From positions 3,720,001 to 3,784,000 of the forward strand of contig NZ_CP110535.1 of assembly GCF_026104355.1 (NCBI RefSeq): a DNA stretch of 64,000 bases, given 5' to 3'. The notes below the pieces were generated by a model. It saw only the letters and a list, made by a program, of their open reading frames with translations. It searched no databases and was not told the origin of the DNA. The DNA comes from Halomonas sp. BDJS001. Its GTDB lineage: Bacteria; Pseudomonadota; Gammaproteobacteria; Pseudomonadales; Halomonadaceae. The translations under genes were made by a program, and so were the position numbers. This document shows positions 30,031 through 37,886 of the stretch, one piece after another; position 1 is the stretch's first letter; each line of letters opens with the position of its first letter.

Positions 30031-31422
30031 TCACTGAGGTAAAGATGCCTCGTTAGCGTTATTATTGTTGGTATGACGGTTGGTTTCCCAGGCGAGGGCC
30101 GCTTCACGGCCACGGCGCTCGTTGACCCTGGCGCAAATCAGCATCGCGATAACGAACAGGGCAACACATAATAGAATAGACGCTTGCAAGCCAACCAGCG
30201 TCTGTAATATCCCCAGCATAACGATGCCCAACACCCCCGCTAGTTTATTCGCCAGCCCCCAGAAACCGAAAAACTCTGCTGATTTAGCCAAGGGTGAAAA
30301 CAGTCCCACCAGCGCCCTGCTGGCGGATTGACTAGATCCCAGGCTAAGCCCCGCCAGGCAGCCGACCACCAGAAATACGTGCTGGGCCTGCCACTGCAGT
30401 TCAAAATGACCGTTTATCCACTGAGTCACCTCCGGCGTTGCCCAGATCGCAATAATCGCCACTACCCACAGCGCCAACGTCATTTGGTACGTTCGCTTGG
30501 CCCCCAGCTGATCCTGGATCCAGCCGAACCCCAGCGCTCCCGCCGCCGCGGTGATTTGAACAATAATAAACATGATATTACGTACGCTCTCATCCCAGCC
30601 GATCACTTGAGCGCCATAAATAAAGGCGAATGCGATGATGATGTAGACACCGGCCATCGAGAACAGCAGTGAAACCAAAAACACGGTCAGATCTTTAAAG
30701 TAGCGCAACTCGTGAAAAGTGGTTGCGACACGATTCAGCGCGATATGCCGATAAGAGACACCGCGGGGCTGGGGCTTGCCGCGCTCTTTCAACCATAAAA
30801 AGGTAGGAATGGCAGTAATCAGGAAAAAGCCTGCCGCAAAGGGCCCCACCCAGCGGATGCGCTCAAAGTTATCCGCGCTGGCCTCGCCGAGCACGACCAG
30901 GGTGAAGCCCGCCGCGAACAGCCCGCCGATGTAGCCTAACGACCAGCCAAACCCGGAAATTTTGCCCAGCGACTGGGGCGGTCCAAGCTCGGGCAAAAAA
31001 GAGGCTATAAATGATTCGCCCATTGAGTAAGCGTAATTAGATAGCACTATCAGTAACAGCCCGGTAATAACGTAGCCCGGTTCAACGAAGTAAAGCATTG
31101 CTGTGGTGACGACAGTAGCCAGGTAGCTAATCAGCAGAAAGCGCTTTTTCTCCGCCCGGTAATCCATCACGGCGCCGCATAGTGGTGCTGAGATCACCAC
31201 CATCAAATAGCTAACCGCCAGGGCCAAGCTCCATAAGAAGTTGGCAAGCCGGAAGTTATCGCCGCGATCCCCCACAATGACGGTGGTAAACAGCTCACCA
31301 AATACCACAGTGATAATCAGTAGCGTGTAGGCTTGGTTGGCAAAATCAAACATTGCCCAGCCGAATATTTCGCGACGCGATGCGTAGCCATCCGTCGTCT
31401 TAACAGAGTTAGCAGACAACAT
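30031..31422 (-). CDS. MFS transporter, UMF1 (Atg22-like) family
   Basis: A 463-aa polytopic membrane protein with about 12 predicted helices. GWAMFDFANQAYTLLI at the N-terminus and SYAYSMGESFIASFLPEL-like region (positions 130-150) followed by GKISGFGWSLGYIGG are characteristic of the UMF1 group of the major facilitator superfamily, related to yeast vacuolar amino-acid exporter Atg22. The bacterial substrate is unknown. It is divergent from the solute-binding/diguanylate-cyclase operon, with 142 bases between, and overlaps the retropepsin frame. Confidence 0.87.
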   Translation of the reverse strand: MLSANSVKTTDGYASRREIFGWAMFDFANQAYTLLIITVVFGELFTTVIVGDRGDNFRLANFLWSLALAVSYLMVVISAPLCGAVMDYRAEKKRFLLISYLATVVTTAMLYFVEPGYVITGLLLIVLSNYAYSMGESFIASFLPELGPPQSLGKISGFGWSLGYIGGLFAAGFTLVVLGEASADNFERIRWVGPFAAGFFLITAIPTFLWLKERGKPQPRGVSYRHIALNRVATTFHELRYFKDLTVFLVSLLFSMAGVYIIIAFAFIYGAQVIGWDESVRNIMFIIVQITAAAGALGFGWIQDQLGAKRTYQMTLALWVVAIIAIWATPEVTQWINGHFELQWQAQHVFLVVGCLAGLSLGSSQSASRALVGLFSPLAKSAEFFGFWGLANKLAGVLGIVMLGILQTLVGLQASILLCVALFVIAMLICARVNERRGREAALAWETNRHTNNNNANEASLPQ

Positions 31423-31564
31423 TGATTTTCTCTCACAGGGGAAGCCGTAAGCCTAGCAGGTGGAACCCGTAAGACGCCACGGCTTGCGTTGGCAGAATAG
31501 AGGTGACAGCCGACCAGCGTTGCTCTAAGTTTGGTTGATTGACAAGTAATATGGATAGACTGCG

Positions 31565-32347
31565 ATGGAGTTAGTCCAGACATCTCCACGGCGATTATAT
31601 CGACAACTGTTAAACAGGCTGTTGGCCGTGCTGTGCCTCTGGCTGGCAAGCGTTGCAAACGTGCAGGCTGATGCGCCCAATACATTGGCGCCATTAACCT
31701 TCATTACTGAAGAGTACCCACCCTACAACTATCTCGATAATCAGCAATTAACCGGGGTATCAATTGATTTATTGGAGGCTATTTTTGCAGCCACCGACAC
31801 CCCTCTTAGCCGTCATGACGTCCGTTACTACCCCTGGATCCGCGGCTATGAGCTAGCGCTAAGCCAGCCTAACACAGTGCTGTTTTCCACTACCCGCACG
31901 CCGGCAAGGGAAGACAGTTTCCACTGGGTGGGGCCGATTGCCCAAGACCAGGTCGTGCTGCTTGCCCACCGGGACGCACCGATTGCGATCGATGCGTTGT
32001 CACAGGCGATTGATCGCGACCTGACCGTGGCGGTCATTAGGGAAGATATTGGCGCCCAGGCGCTATTGGAGGCAGGCTACCCTGAACGCCTACTGGTACC
32101 GGCCATTGATAACCGCAGCGCGCTCAGTATGCTCACCCGCGGGCGAGTTGACCTGTGGGCTTACAGTGCAGATGTAGCTGCCTGGATAGCAGAATCGGAA
32201 GGTTATTCTAGCGATAGTTTAATTCCGATACACACACTCAGCGAATCTTCGCTATACTTTGCCATTAACCAAGCCACTGACCGACGCTTGGTAACGCTGA
32301 TGCAGCAGGCATTAGACAGGGTGCTAGCGGAACGGCCCCAGAGGTAG
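31565..32347 (+). CDS. Periplasmic solute-binding protein, SBP_bac_3 type (first copy)
   Basis: A 260-aa protein with a long basic N-terminus and signal sequence (about 1-36), then an amino-acid-binding-protein fold: LTFITEEYPPYNYLDNQQL, DVRYYPWIRGYELAL, and the VLFSTTRTPAREDSFHWVGP motif shared with its neighbour. No ABC permease or ATPase gene is nearby. The next genes encode a paralogue and a diguanylate cyclase, so ligand sensing rather than transport is the likely job. Divergent from the UMF1 transporter. The ligand is unknown. Confidence 0.85.
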   Translation: MELVQTSPRRLYRQLLNRLLAVLCLWLASVANVQADAPNTLAPLTFITEEYPPYNYLDNQQLTGVSIDLLEAIFAATDTPLSRHDVRYYPWIRGYELALSQPNTVLFSTTRTPAREDSFHWVGPIAQDQVVLLAHRDAPIAIDALSQAIDRDLTVAVIREDIGAQALLEAGYPERLLVPAIDNRSALSMLTRGRVDLWAYSADVAAWIAESEGYSSDSLIPIHTLSESSLYFAINQATDRRLVTLMQQALDRVLAERPQR

Positions 32348-32353
32348 CTGACG

Positions 32354-33109
32354 ATGGCTAATCAGGTAACCCACCGATGGCAGTACCGTATGGCTATTGC
32401 GCTACTCACCGCTATCGGCAGTTGCTCACTGTCCCTGCACGCGATGCCACTAGCGGCTATGCCAAATCAAGCCCTGCCGCTAACGATCAATACCGAAGAG
32501 TACCCCCCGTTCAACTATACGGACGGCCAGGGGCAAATTATTGGCAGCGCAACGCTGTTGCTACGTCATGCGCTAAGCCGGGCAGACATTGATGCGCATT
32601 TTCGGTTACTGCCTTGGGCACGCGCTTACACCGAAGCACGCTTACGCGACTATCACTGCGTCTACTCCACGACGCGCACTCCAGAACGTGAAGCGCTGTT
32701 TCACTGGGTAGGGCCGCTGGTGGTTAATGAGTGGGCTGCGTTTAGTTTAGCCGAGCGCGGTCTCAGCATTGCTTCACTTTCAGGGCTAGACGGTTGGCGA
32801 GTGGGTAGTTTTCGCGAGGATGCCGTAGGCGATTATGTCGCCTCTCGTGGCATTAATGTTCTACGTGCTCCCTCGGAGCGAGAAAATATCCTGCGTTTAG
32901 AGGCGGGCCTGCTTGATGTGATTGTGACAGGCAAAGCAACCGGTGAATTTATGGCACAAGAACAACACATCGCGCTAACGCACTTATTTACCTTTTACCG
33001 CGCACCGCTTTATCTCGCCTGCCATCCCAGTGTGCCAGAAGCACTGCTGGCGCGGCTGCAAACGCAGTTGAATGCCCTGCACCGCGAAATGCAGGAGGAG
33101 AGCCAGTGA
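32354..33109 (+). CDS. Periplasmic solute-binding protein, SBP_bac_3 type (second copy)
   Basis: A 251-aa paralogue of the preceding protein, with a signal sequence (about 1-30), LTINTEEYPPFNYTDGQGQ, LLPWARAYTEARL and CVYSTTRTPEREALFHWVGP. The two copies share the same motif order but differ widely elsewhere, so they probably bind different ligands or act as a pair. It begins 6 bases after the first copy and its TGA overlaps the GTG start of the diguanylate cyclase, so the three genes form one tightly coupled operon. Confidence 0.85.
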   Translation: MANQVTHRWQYRMAIALLTAIGSCSLSLHAMPLAAMPNQALPLTINTEEYPPFNYTDGQGQIIGSATLLLRHALSRADIDAHFRLLPWARAYTEARLRDYHCVYSTTRTPEREALFHWVGPLVVNEWAAFSLAERGLSIASLSGLDGWRVGSFREDAVGDYVASRGINVLRAPSERENILRLEAGLLDVIVTGKATGEFMAQEQHIALTHLFTFYRAPLYLACHPSVPEALLARLQTQLNALHREMQEESQ

Positions 33110-34392
33110 CCCCGCCTCGCCCACGTTTTTTGCTCTCGGCCCCCGCTCCTAAAAAAGGCAGTCTGACCAGTAAGCAAGCGCTACTCACCCTGCTGGTCGC
33201 TATGCTGATTAGCGCCGTAGCGGGCAGTATTGAACTACTCAGCCACGCCTCCAACATACGCCAGGAAACCGAGCAGCGCATTACCCATCAACTGGCCATA
33301 GTCAACGGAGCCGCAGCAGAAGCCGCTTTCCAGCTTAACCCTGACCTCGCCCACCAAATCGCCTATGGGCTATTTAATGCTGACGAGGTCGCATGGGTAT
33401 CGATTCGTGACGATTTTGGGCGCGCGCTAGCTGAATTTGAGAGGCCCAGACAGGCTGCTTCGACTTGGCTCAGCCAGTATTTATTTGGCGATATAGTGCA
33501 CTACCAAACGTCACTCGCCTATTACATGGGCAGCGATATGCCGGAAGCAGTCGTCGGCGAAATTGAATTAATGCTGTCAGAAGGCTACTTAACCCAGCAG
33601 TTCCTGGCGCGTATTTACAGGGTGGTCGGGGTAAGTATTTTAGAAGCGTTTATTTTAAGCATCGTCGTGATCGCTTTTTTTCATCTATTTATTACACGCC
33701 CACTGCTCAAGGTACACGCTGCTATTGCCCAAACCGATACCAATCGCCCCGGCCAGTGGCCCAAGCCCATGCTGCGCGGTCATCAGGATGATGAATTAGG
33801 GCATCTGGTGGATAGCTTGGATCATTTGTTAAATGCGTTCCAGCAAGGTTTGGAGCAGCGCGATCAACTCCACCACCTCTCCAATATGGATGGCTTAACC
33901 GGCGTGGCAAACCGCCGCCAATTTGACGAGTTTTATCAACGTCACTGGCACCTGGCACAGCAAAACCAACAGCCACTATCGGTGATTTTTATCGATATCG
34001 ATAACTTCAAAGAGTTTAACGATCACTATGGACATGCCATGGGTGACGATACCCTGCGCGCCGTTGCTAAAGCGCTCAATCAGTGTATTGAGCCCACCAG
34101 AGATCTGCTCGCCCGCTACGGTGGTGAAGAGTTTGTTTGTGTGCTGCCAGGTCAGGATCATGACGACGCCGTGAGCGTCGCCAACTGTTTGCGCAAGGCG
34201 GTGCTGTCGCTCGCCATTCCCCACGCTTTTTCCAGCACCCACACAGACCTCACCGTTAGTATGGGCGTTGCCAGCATGTCGCCCGGCTATTCAATCAGCG
34301 CTGAAACGCTGATTGAACGCGCCGACCAGCACCTGTACAACGCCAAACGACTTGGTCGTAACCGCGTAGAGACACGCAAACGCCTGGCATGA
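33106..34392 (+). CDS. Membrane-bound diguanylate cyclase with periplasmic sensor region
   Basis: Predicted to make cyclic di-GMP from two GTP. The 428-aa protein has an N-terminal helix (about 24-43), a periplasmic region (about 44-165), a second helix (about 168-193), a HAMP-like linker and a GGDEF domain. The catalytic motif is intact (GGEEF, 339-343), with NMDGLTGVANRRQFDEF at its start. The allosteric I-site is degenerate: PTRD stands where RxxD is expected. The start is a GTG overlapping the upstream TGA. The two upstream binding proteins are candidate periplasmic partners. Confidence 0.9.
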   Translation: MTPPRPRFLLSAPAPKKGSLTSKQALLTLLVAMLISAVAGSIELLSHASNIRQETEQRITHQLAIVNGAAAEAAFQLNPDLAHQIAYGLFNADEVAWVSIRDDFGRALAEFERPRQAASTWLSQYLFGDIVHYQTSLAYYMGSDMPEAVVGEIELMLSEGYLTQQFLARIYRVVGVSILEAFILSIVVIAFFHLFITRPLLKVHAAIAQTDTNRPGQWPKPMLRGHQDDELGHLVDSLDHLLNAFQQGLEQRDQLHHLSNMDGLTGVANRRQFDEFYQRHWHLAQQNQQPLSVIFIDIDNFKEFNDHYGHAMGDDTLRAVAKALNQCIEPTRDLLARYGGEEFVCVLPGQDHDDAVSVANCLRKAVLSLAIPHAFSSTHTDLTVSMGVASMSPGYSISAETLIERADQHLYNAKRLGRNRVETRKRLA

Positions 34393-34445
34393 AAGCCGGA
34401 CGTTAAGCACTTCTATTGCGAAAAGTATTGCGAAAAGCAGGTACA

Positions 34446-34598
34446 TTAGAGCAACCAGTGAGCGGCCACAGCAGCGAGACCAATGATCATCGCCGTAAGC
34501 ACAGCCACTGTCACCACCCGATCAAGCCAGCGATCAAACCCCACCCCTTTAGCCTGTCTTCGTGTCGCCCCATGGCGCCCTTGCCGCGCCATTAGCAT
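34446..34598 (-). CDS. Possible small membrane protein (50 aa) downstream of the BCCT gene
   Basis: A 50-codon ORF with a very basic N-terminal half (RQGRHGATRRQAKG) and one C-terminal membrane helix (about 28-50; VVTVAVLTAMIIGLAAVAA). It lies on the same strand 85 bases after the BCCT stop codon. The ribosome site (GAAGCGAAG) is weak, and the frame is open upstream to codons without ATG, so start and reality are uncertain. The positive-inside layout is what makes it plausible. No family recognised. Confidence 0.42.
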   Translation of the reverse strand: MLMARQGRHGATRRQAKGVGFDRWLDRVVTVAVLTAMIIGLAAVAAHWLL

Positions 34599-34683
34599 CT
34601 TCGCTTCATTCGTCGCTGCTCCCGAATTACCTTGCCCGGCAATAGAAGGCTTGGTTACTTTTTATGAGTACTGATGAGTGATG

Positions 34684-36309
34684 CTAACTATTAATGCGCC
34701 GATTGACCACACTCGGTGCACGGCGCAAGCGCTCCTCCTCACCCAGCAGCTCGGCTTCAAAGGCATCCGCCCCCACCGGCGTTTCGCCATGGCGACGATA
34801 AAGCTGGGTAAGCATCGCCTTGCGGTCTGCCCGTAGCTCCTGAACCAATACAAATACCATCATATAGAGGATAAAGGTGAACGGTAGCGCCGAAAGCACT
34901 GCAGCTGACTGCAGCCCTGTTAAACCGCCCGAGGCAATCAGCGTCAGGCAGATAGCCGCGATCAGCACCCCCCAAATGACGCGCTTGTAGAGCGGCGGGT
35001 TGATCGAACCATTATCGGTCATTTGCGCCACGATATACGAGGCCGAGTCAGCAGAAGTGACCAGGAAAATAAAGATCAGCAGCATCGCTACGACCGACAG
35101 CAGGCCGGTGAAGGGCATCAACTCAAACATCTCAAACAGCGCGACGGTTATATTATCCTGGGTTGCGGCCGCAAGCCCCACATCGGTGCCATTCAACTCC
35201 ATATGCAGCGCCGCGCCACCGAATACGCCAATCCACAAACAGGCCAGCAGCGGTGGCACGAACAGCACCCCAAACACATACTCTTTAATAGTACGGCCAC
35301 GGGACACCCGGGCAATAAAGGTACCCACAAAGGGCGACCAGGCAATCACCCAGGCCCAGTAGAAAATCGTCCAGCTGCTCGCCCACTCGTTATCGCTGTA
35401 AGGGGAAATGCGCAGGCTCATGCCAATAAAGTTCTGCAGATAGTCGCCAATACCCACCGTGATCGTCTCTAATATCGCCACGGTTGGGCCAGTGAACAGC
35501 ACGTACAGCATCAACCCGATACATAAAATCATATTAAGGTTAGAGAGGCGTTTAATGCCTTTATCCAGACCCGACCAAGTGGATGCCATGTAAGCGCAGA
35601 ACATCATGAAGAGAATCAAAAACTGCCAGAAACCGCTCTCTGGCAGGCCAAACACAGCATTTAAACCGCCGTTCATCTGCAGAACGCCCAGCCCAAGCGA
35701 GGTAGCCACCCCCATAACAGTGGCAACCACGGCAAAGACATCCAACCAGGAAGCATAGGGACGAATTTTAGGATTCTTAGCCGTGATTGACGACAGCACG
35801 GATGAGACCAGCCCCGCCTGCCCCTTGCGAAACTGGAAGTAGGCGATGATCAAACCAACGATCGAGAAAGCCGCCCACTGGTGTATCCCCCAGTTAAAGT
35901 AGCTGTATTGAATCGCGTAGCGAGCCGCTGCTTCCGTTTCGGCGGTTCTGTCACCATAAGGCGGCTCGATGAAGTGGGTCATGGGTTCCGCCATGCCATA
36001 GAACACCAGCCCGACACCAAAGCCTGCCGCCAGCAGCATGCTAATCCACGAAAAAAACGAATAGTTGGGCCGACTGTCCTGGGGGCCCAAGCGCACCTTG
36101 CCGTACCGGCTTAGCGCCAGACCAAACAGAAAAATCACAAAACCGAATACCGAAAATAGATAAAACCACCCGAATAGCCCAGTAATAGTCGTCAGTGCTC
36201 CCTCTGCCGCGTTGGCAAATCCTTCAGGAAATGACGCTCCAACAACTACCAAGCCAAAAATAATCACCACCGATGCGATGAATACCGACTTGCCTCCATG
36301 ATTAGCCAT
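34684..36309 (-). CDS. BCCT-family betaine/choline/carnitine transporter
   Basis: A 541-aa secondary transporter with 12 predicted helices. The family Trp-rich region in helix 8 is present (NEWASSWTIFYWAWVIAWSP), as are GMAEPMTHFIEPP and FINRVSRG-like FIARVSRGRTIKEY. BCCT carriers use Na+ or H+ gradients to take up quaternary ammonium compatible solutes, which fits a salt-tolerant host. The specific substrate is not readable. AGGACGG precedes the ATG. A repeat of CTTGTACA lies upstream. Confidence 0.92.
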   Translation of the reverse strand: MANHGGKSVFIASVVIIFGLVVVGASFPEGFANAAEGALTTITGLFGWFYLFSVFGFVIFLFGLALSRYGKVRLGPQDSRPNYSFFSWISMLLAAGFGVGLVFYGMAEPMTHFIEPPYGDRTAETEAAARYAIQYSYFNWGIHQWAAFSIVGLIIAYFQFRKGQAGLVSSVLSSITAKNPKIRPYASWLDVFAVVATVMGVATSLGLGVLQMNGGLNAVFGLPESGFWQFLILFMMFCAYMASTWSGLDKGIKRLSNLNMILCIGLMLYVLFTGPTVAILETITVGIGDYLQNFIGMSLRISPYSDNEWASSWTIFYWAWVIAWSPFVGTFIARVSRGRTIKEYVFGVLFVPPLLACLWIGVFGGAALHMELNGTDVGLAAATQDNITVALFEMFELMPFTGLLSVVAMLLIFIFLVTSADSASYIVAQMTDNGSINPPLYKRVIWGVLIAAICLTLIASGGLTGLQSAAVLSALPFTFILYMMVFVLVQELRADRKAMLTQLYRRHGETPVGADAFEAELLGEEERLRRAPSVVNRRINS

Positions 36310-36365
36310 ATAACCGTCCTGTTAGATGAGCTCTATTTAGGTAAGCACAGCGTATTAAGCGCATG

Positions 36366-36392
36366 CTTGTACAACTAAGCCTGTCTTGTACA
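36366..36392. repeat. CTTGTACA direct repeat upstream of the BCCT gene
   Basis: CTTGTACA occurs at 36366-36373 and 36385-36392, 19 bases apart, in the 218-base gap between the BCCT gene and the next small membrane-protein gene. The spacing of nearly two helical turns would suit a regulator dimer pair, but no known consensus was recognised. Confidence 0.4.
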
Positions 36393-36527
36393 GCTTAATG
36401 GTAACAGTTGAAAAACCTCATCGCACTGCACCTGGAAGCTAACTAAGTATCTTCGCGCTACTCCCAACCAGTGAACTTGCTGGAGCAACTGTGTTCCAAT
36501 GGGTGCGAATAACCGATGGAGGCTCTT

Positions 36528-36887
36528 ATGCCACAGATGAATCGCGACCAACGCAATGCTGCATGGCAAGCGGCTAACCAATGGCGTGCCCGTGCTGCGC
36601 AAACCCAACCTACTGGCTTGGCGGGTAGCCTAAAGCTGCTATTCACATGGCTGGCGTTTGGCGCGTTAATGATAGTCGGTGTAGTACTCGGCCTGTTTTT
36701 CCTATTGATTGGCTGGGCAATGATGCCGTTTGTACGGCATAAAATGAAGAAACGTATGGAGCAGATGCGTGCCCAGCAGGCGCAAGATATCGGTGGCGGC
36801 TACTCCAACGGATCTACGTCGGCACATAATCGTCCAGGTCATCAGGACGTGTTGGAAGGCAGTTACGAAGTTAAAGATGAGCGTTAA
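36528..36887 (+). CDS. Small membrane protein of unknown function (119 aa)
   Basis: Charged N-terminus (NRDQRNAAWQAANQWRARAA), then a strongly hydrophobic stretch (about 37-69) that could form one long helix or a tight hairpin, a basic stop segment (RHKMKKRMEQMRAQQAQ) and a flexible hydrophilic tail. No family recognised. The frame is open from 36516, but TGGAGGC at 36517-36523 fits the ATG at 36528. Convergent with the AEC transporter gene. Confidence 0.75.
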   Translation: MPQMNRDQRNAAWQAANQWRARAAQTQPTGLAGSLKLLFTWLAFGALMIVGVVLGLFFLLIGWAMMPFVRHKMKKRMEQMRAQQAQDIGGGYSNGSTSAHNRPGHQDVLEGSYEVKDER

Positions 36888-36925
36888 TCGCGCAGTGAGT
36901 GACTTTTTGCGCCGTCGATGGAAAG

Positions 36926-37819
36926 TTAAAGAGGCGCATACACCCAGGTAAATGCCGCCGCCAAGGTGAGCGGCATCACGACCAGACTCCCCAGGTTACC
37001 AATCAGCACTAACGATGCCACTTTCTGTGGCGCAAGCTTATACTGCTCGGCAACCAAGTAGTTCAACACCGCAGGCGGCAGTGCTGCAAATACCAGCAGC
37101 ACCGCCGTTTGCAGCGCGTTCAGTGGCAGTAGCCACATCAACGGCAAGGCAATCACTAGCCCGGACAACGGGCAAAGTAGCGCGCCCAGAATTCCTGTCC
37201 GCCAGTCGCTAAAGTCGATCTCCAAAAGCCGCACCCCCAATGCAAACAGCATTAACGGAATACATACTCCACCCAGCATATGCATCGCCTCAAGCAGCCA
37301 GCCAGGCAGCGGCAGCCCACTGATATTCACCGCTAAACCCGCCAGGCTCGCTAGTACAATCGGCATACGCAGCATTCGCCATAGCGAGGTGCGCGGATTG
37401 AGCATGTAAAGCCCCACCGAAAAGTGCAGCAGCATTTCAACGATAAACACTACCACCGCCGCGGGAAGTGCCTCAGCACCAAATGCCAATACCAACAGCG
37501 GCACGCCCATATTGCCCGCATTGTTGAACATCATCGGGGGAAGAAAGATTTTACTATCCAGCTTTAGCCACTTAGTCAACGGCCACAGCACAACCCCCGA
37601 CCCCAGCACCACCGCTATCGCTGCCGTAGCCAGCCAAGCGTATTCGGCCAATGGCGCTTGACGGTCGGCCAACACGGCAAACACCAATAGCGGAACGAAC
37701 AGCTCCATATTGAGCGTATTGAGGCTGCGAATATCCGGCGTACGGTAGCGCCCATAGGCAGCGCCACAGCCGGCAATTAAAAATACCGGCAATAGCGTGG
37801 CCAAAATGTGTCCAATCAT
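36926..37819 (-). CDS. AEC-family (auxin efflux carrier-like) transporter
   Basis: A 297-aa membrane protein with about 10 helices. GCGAAYGRYRTPDIRSLNTL near the start, NAGNMGVPLLVLAFG in the middle and FAALPPAVLNYLVAEQY near the end match the bacterial AEC/PIN-like family, members of which move malonate, malate or other small acids. The substrate cannot be deduced. It lies 67 bases downstream of glnE on the same strand. Confidence 0.88.
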   Translation of the reverse strand: MIGHILATLLPVFLIAGCGAAYGRYRTPDIRSLNTLNMELFVPLLVFAVLADRQAPLAEYAWLATAAIAVVLGSGVVLWPLTKWLKLDSKIFLPPMMFNNAGNMGVPLLVLAFGAEALPAAVVVFIVEMLLHFSVGLYMLNPRTSLWRMLRMPIVLASLAGLAVNISGLPLPGWLLEAMHMLGGVCIPLMLFALGVRLLEIDFSDWRTGILGALLCPLSGLVIALPLMWLLPLNALQTAVLLVFAALPPAVLNYLVAEQYKLAPQKVASLVLIGNLGSLVVMPLTLAAAFTWVYAPL

Positions 37820-37886
37820 ATGGGCCGTCCTACCCTATTCCTTGTTATCACTGTTGCTTCCTGGTTCGCTTGGACAAGCCGTCTAG

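Noticed and set aside
36375..36608. A 77-codon minus-strand ORF upstream of the BCCT gene
   Set aside because: It overlaps the better-supported 119-aa membrane protein gene, which has a strong ribosome site, and shows no protein-like pattern.
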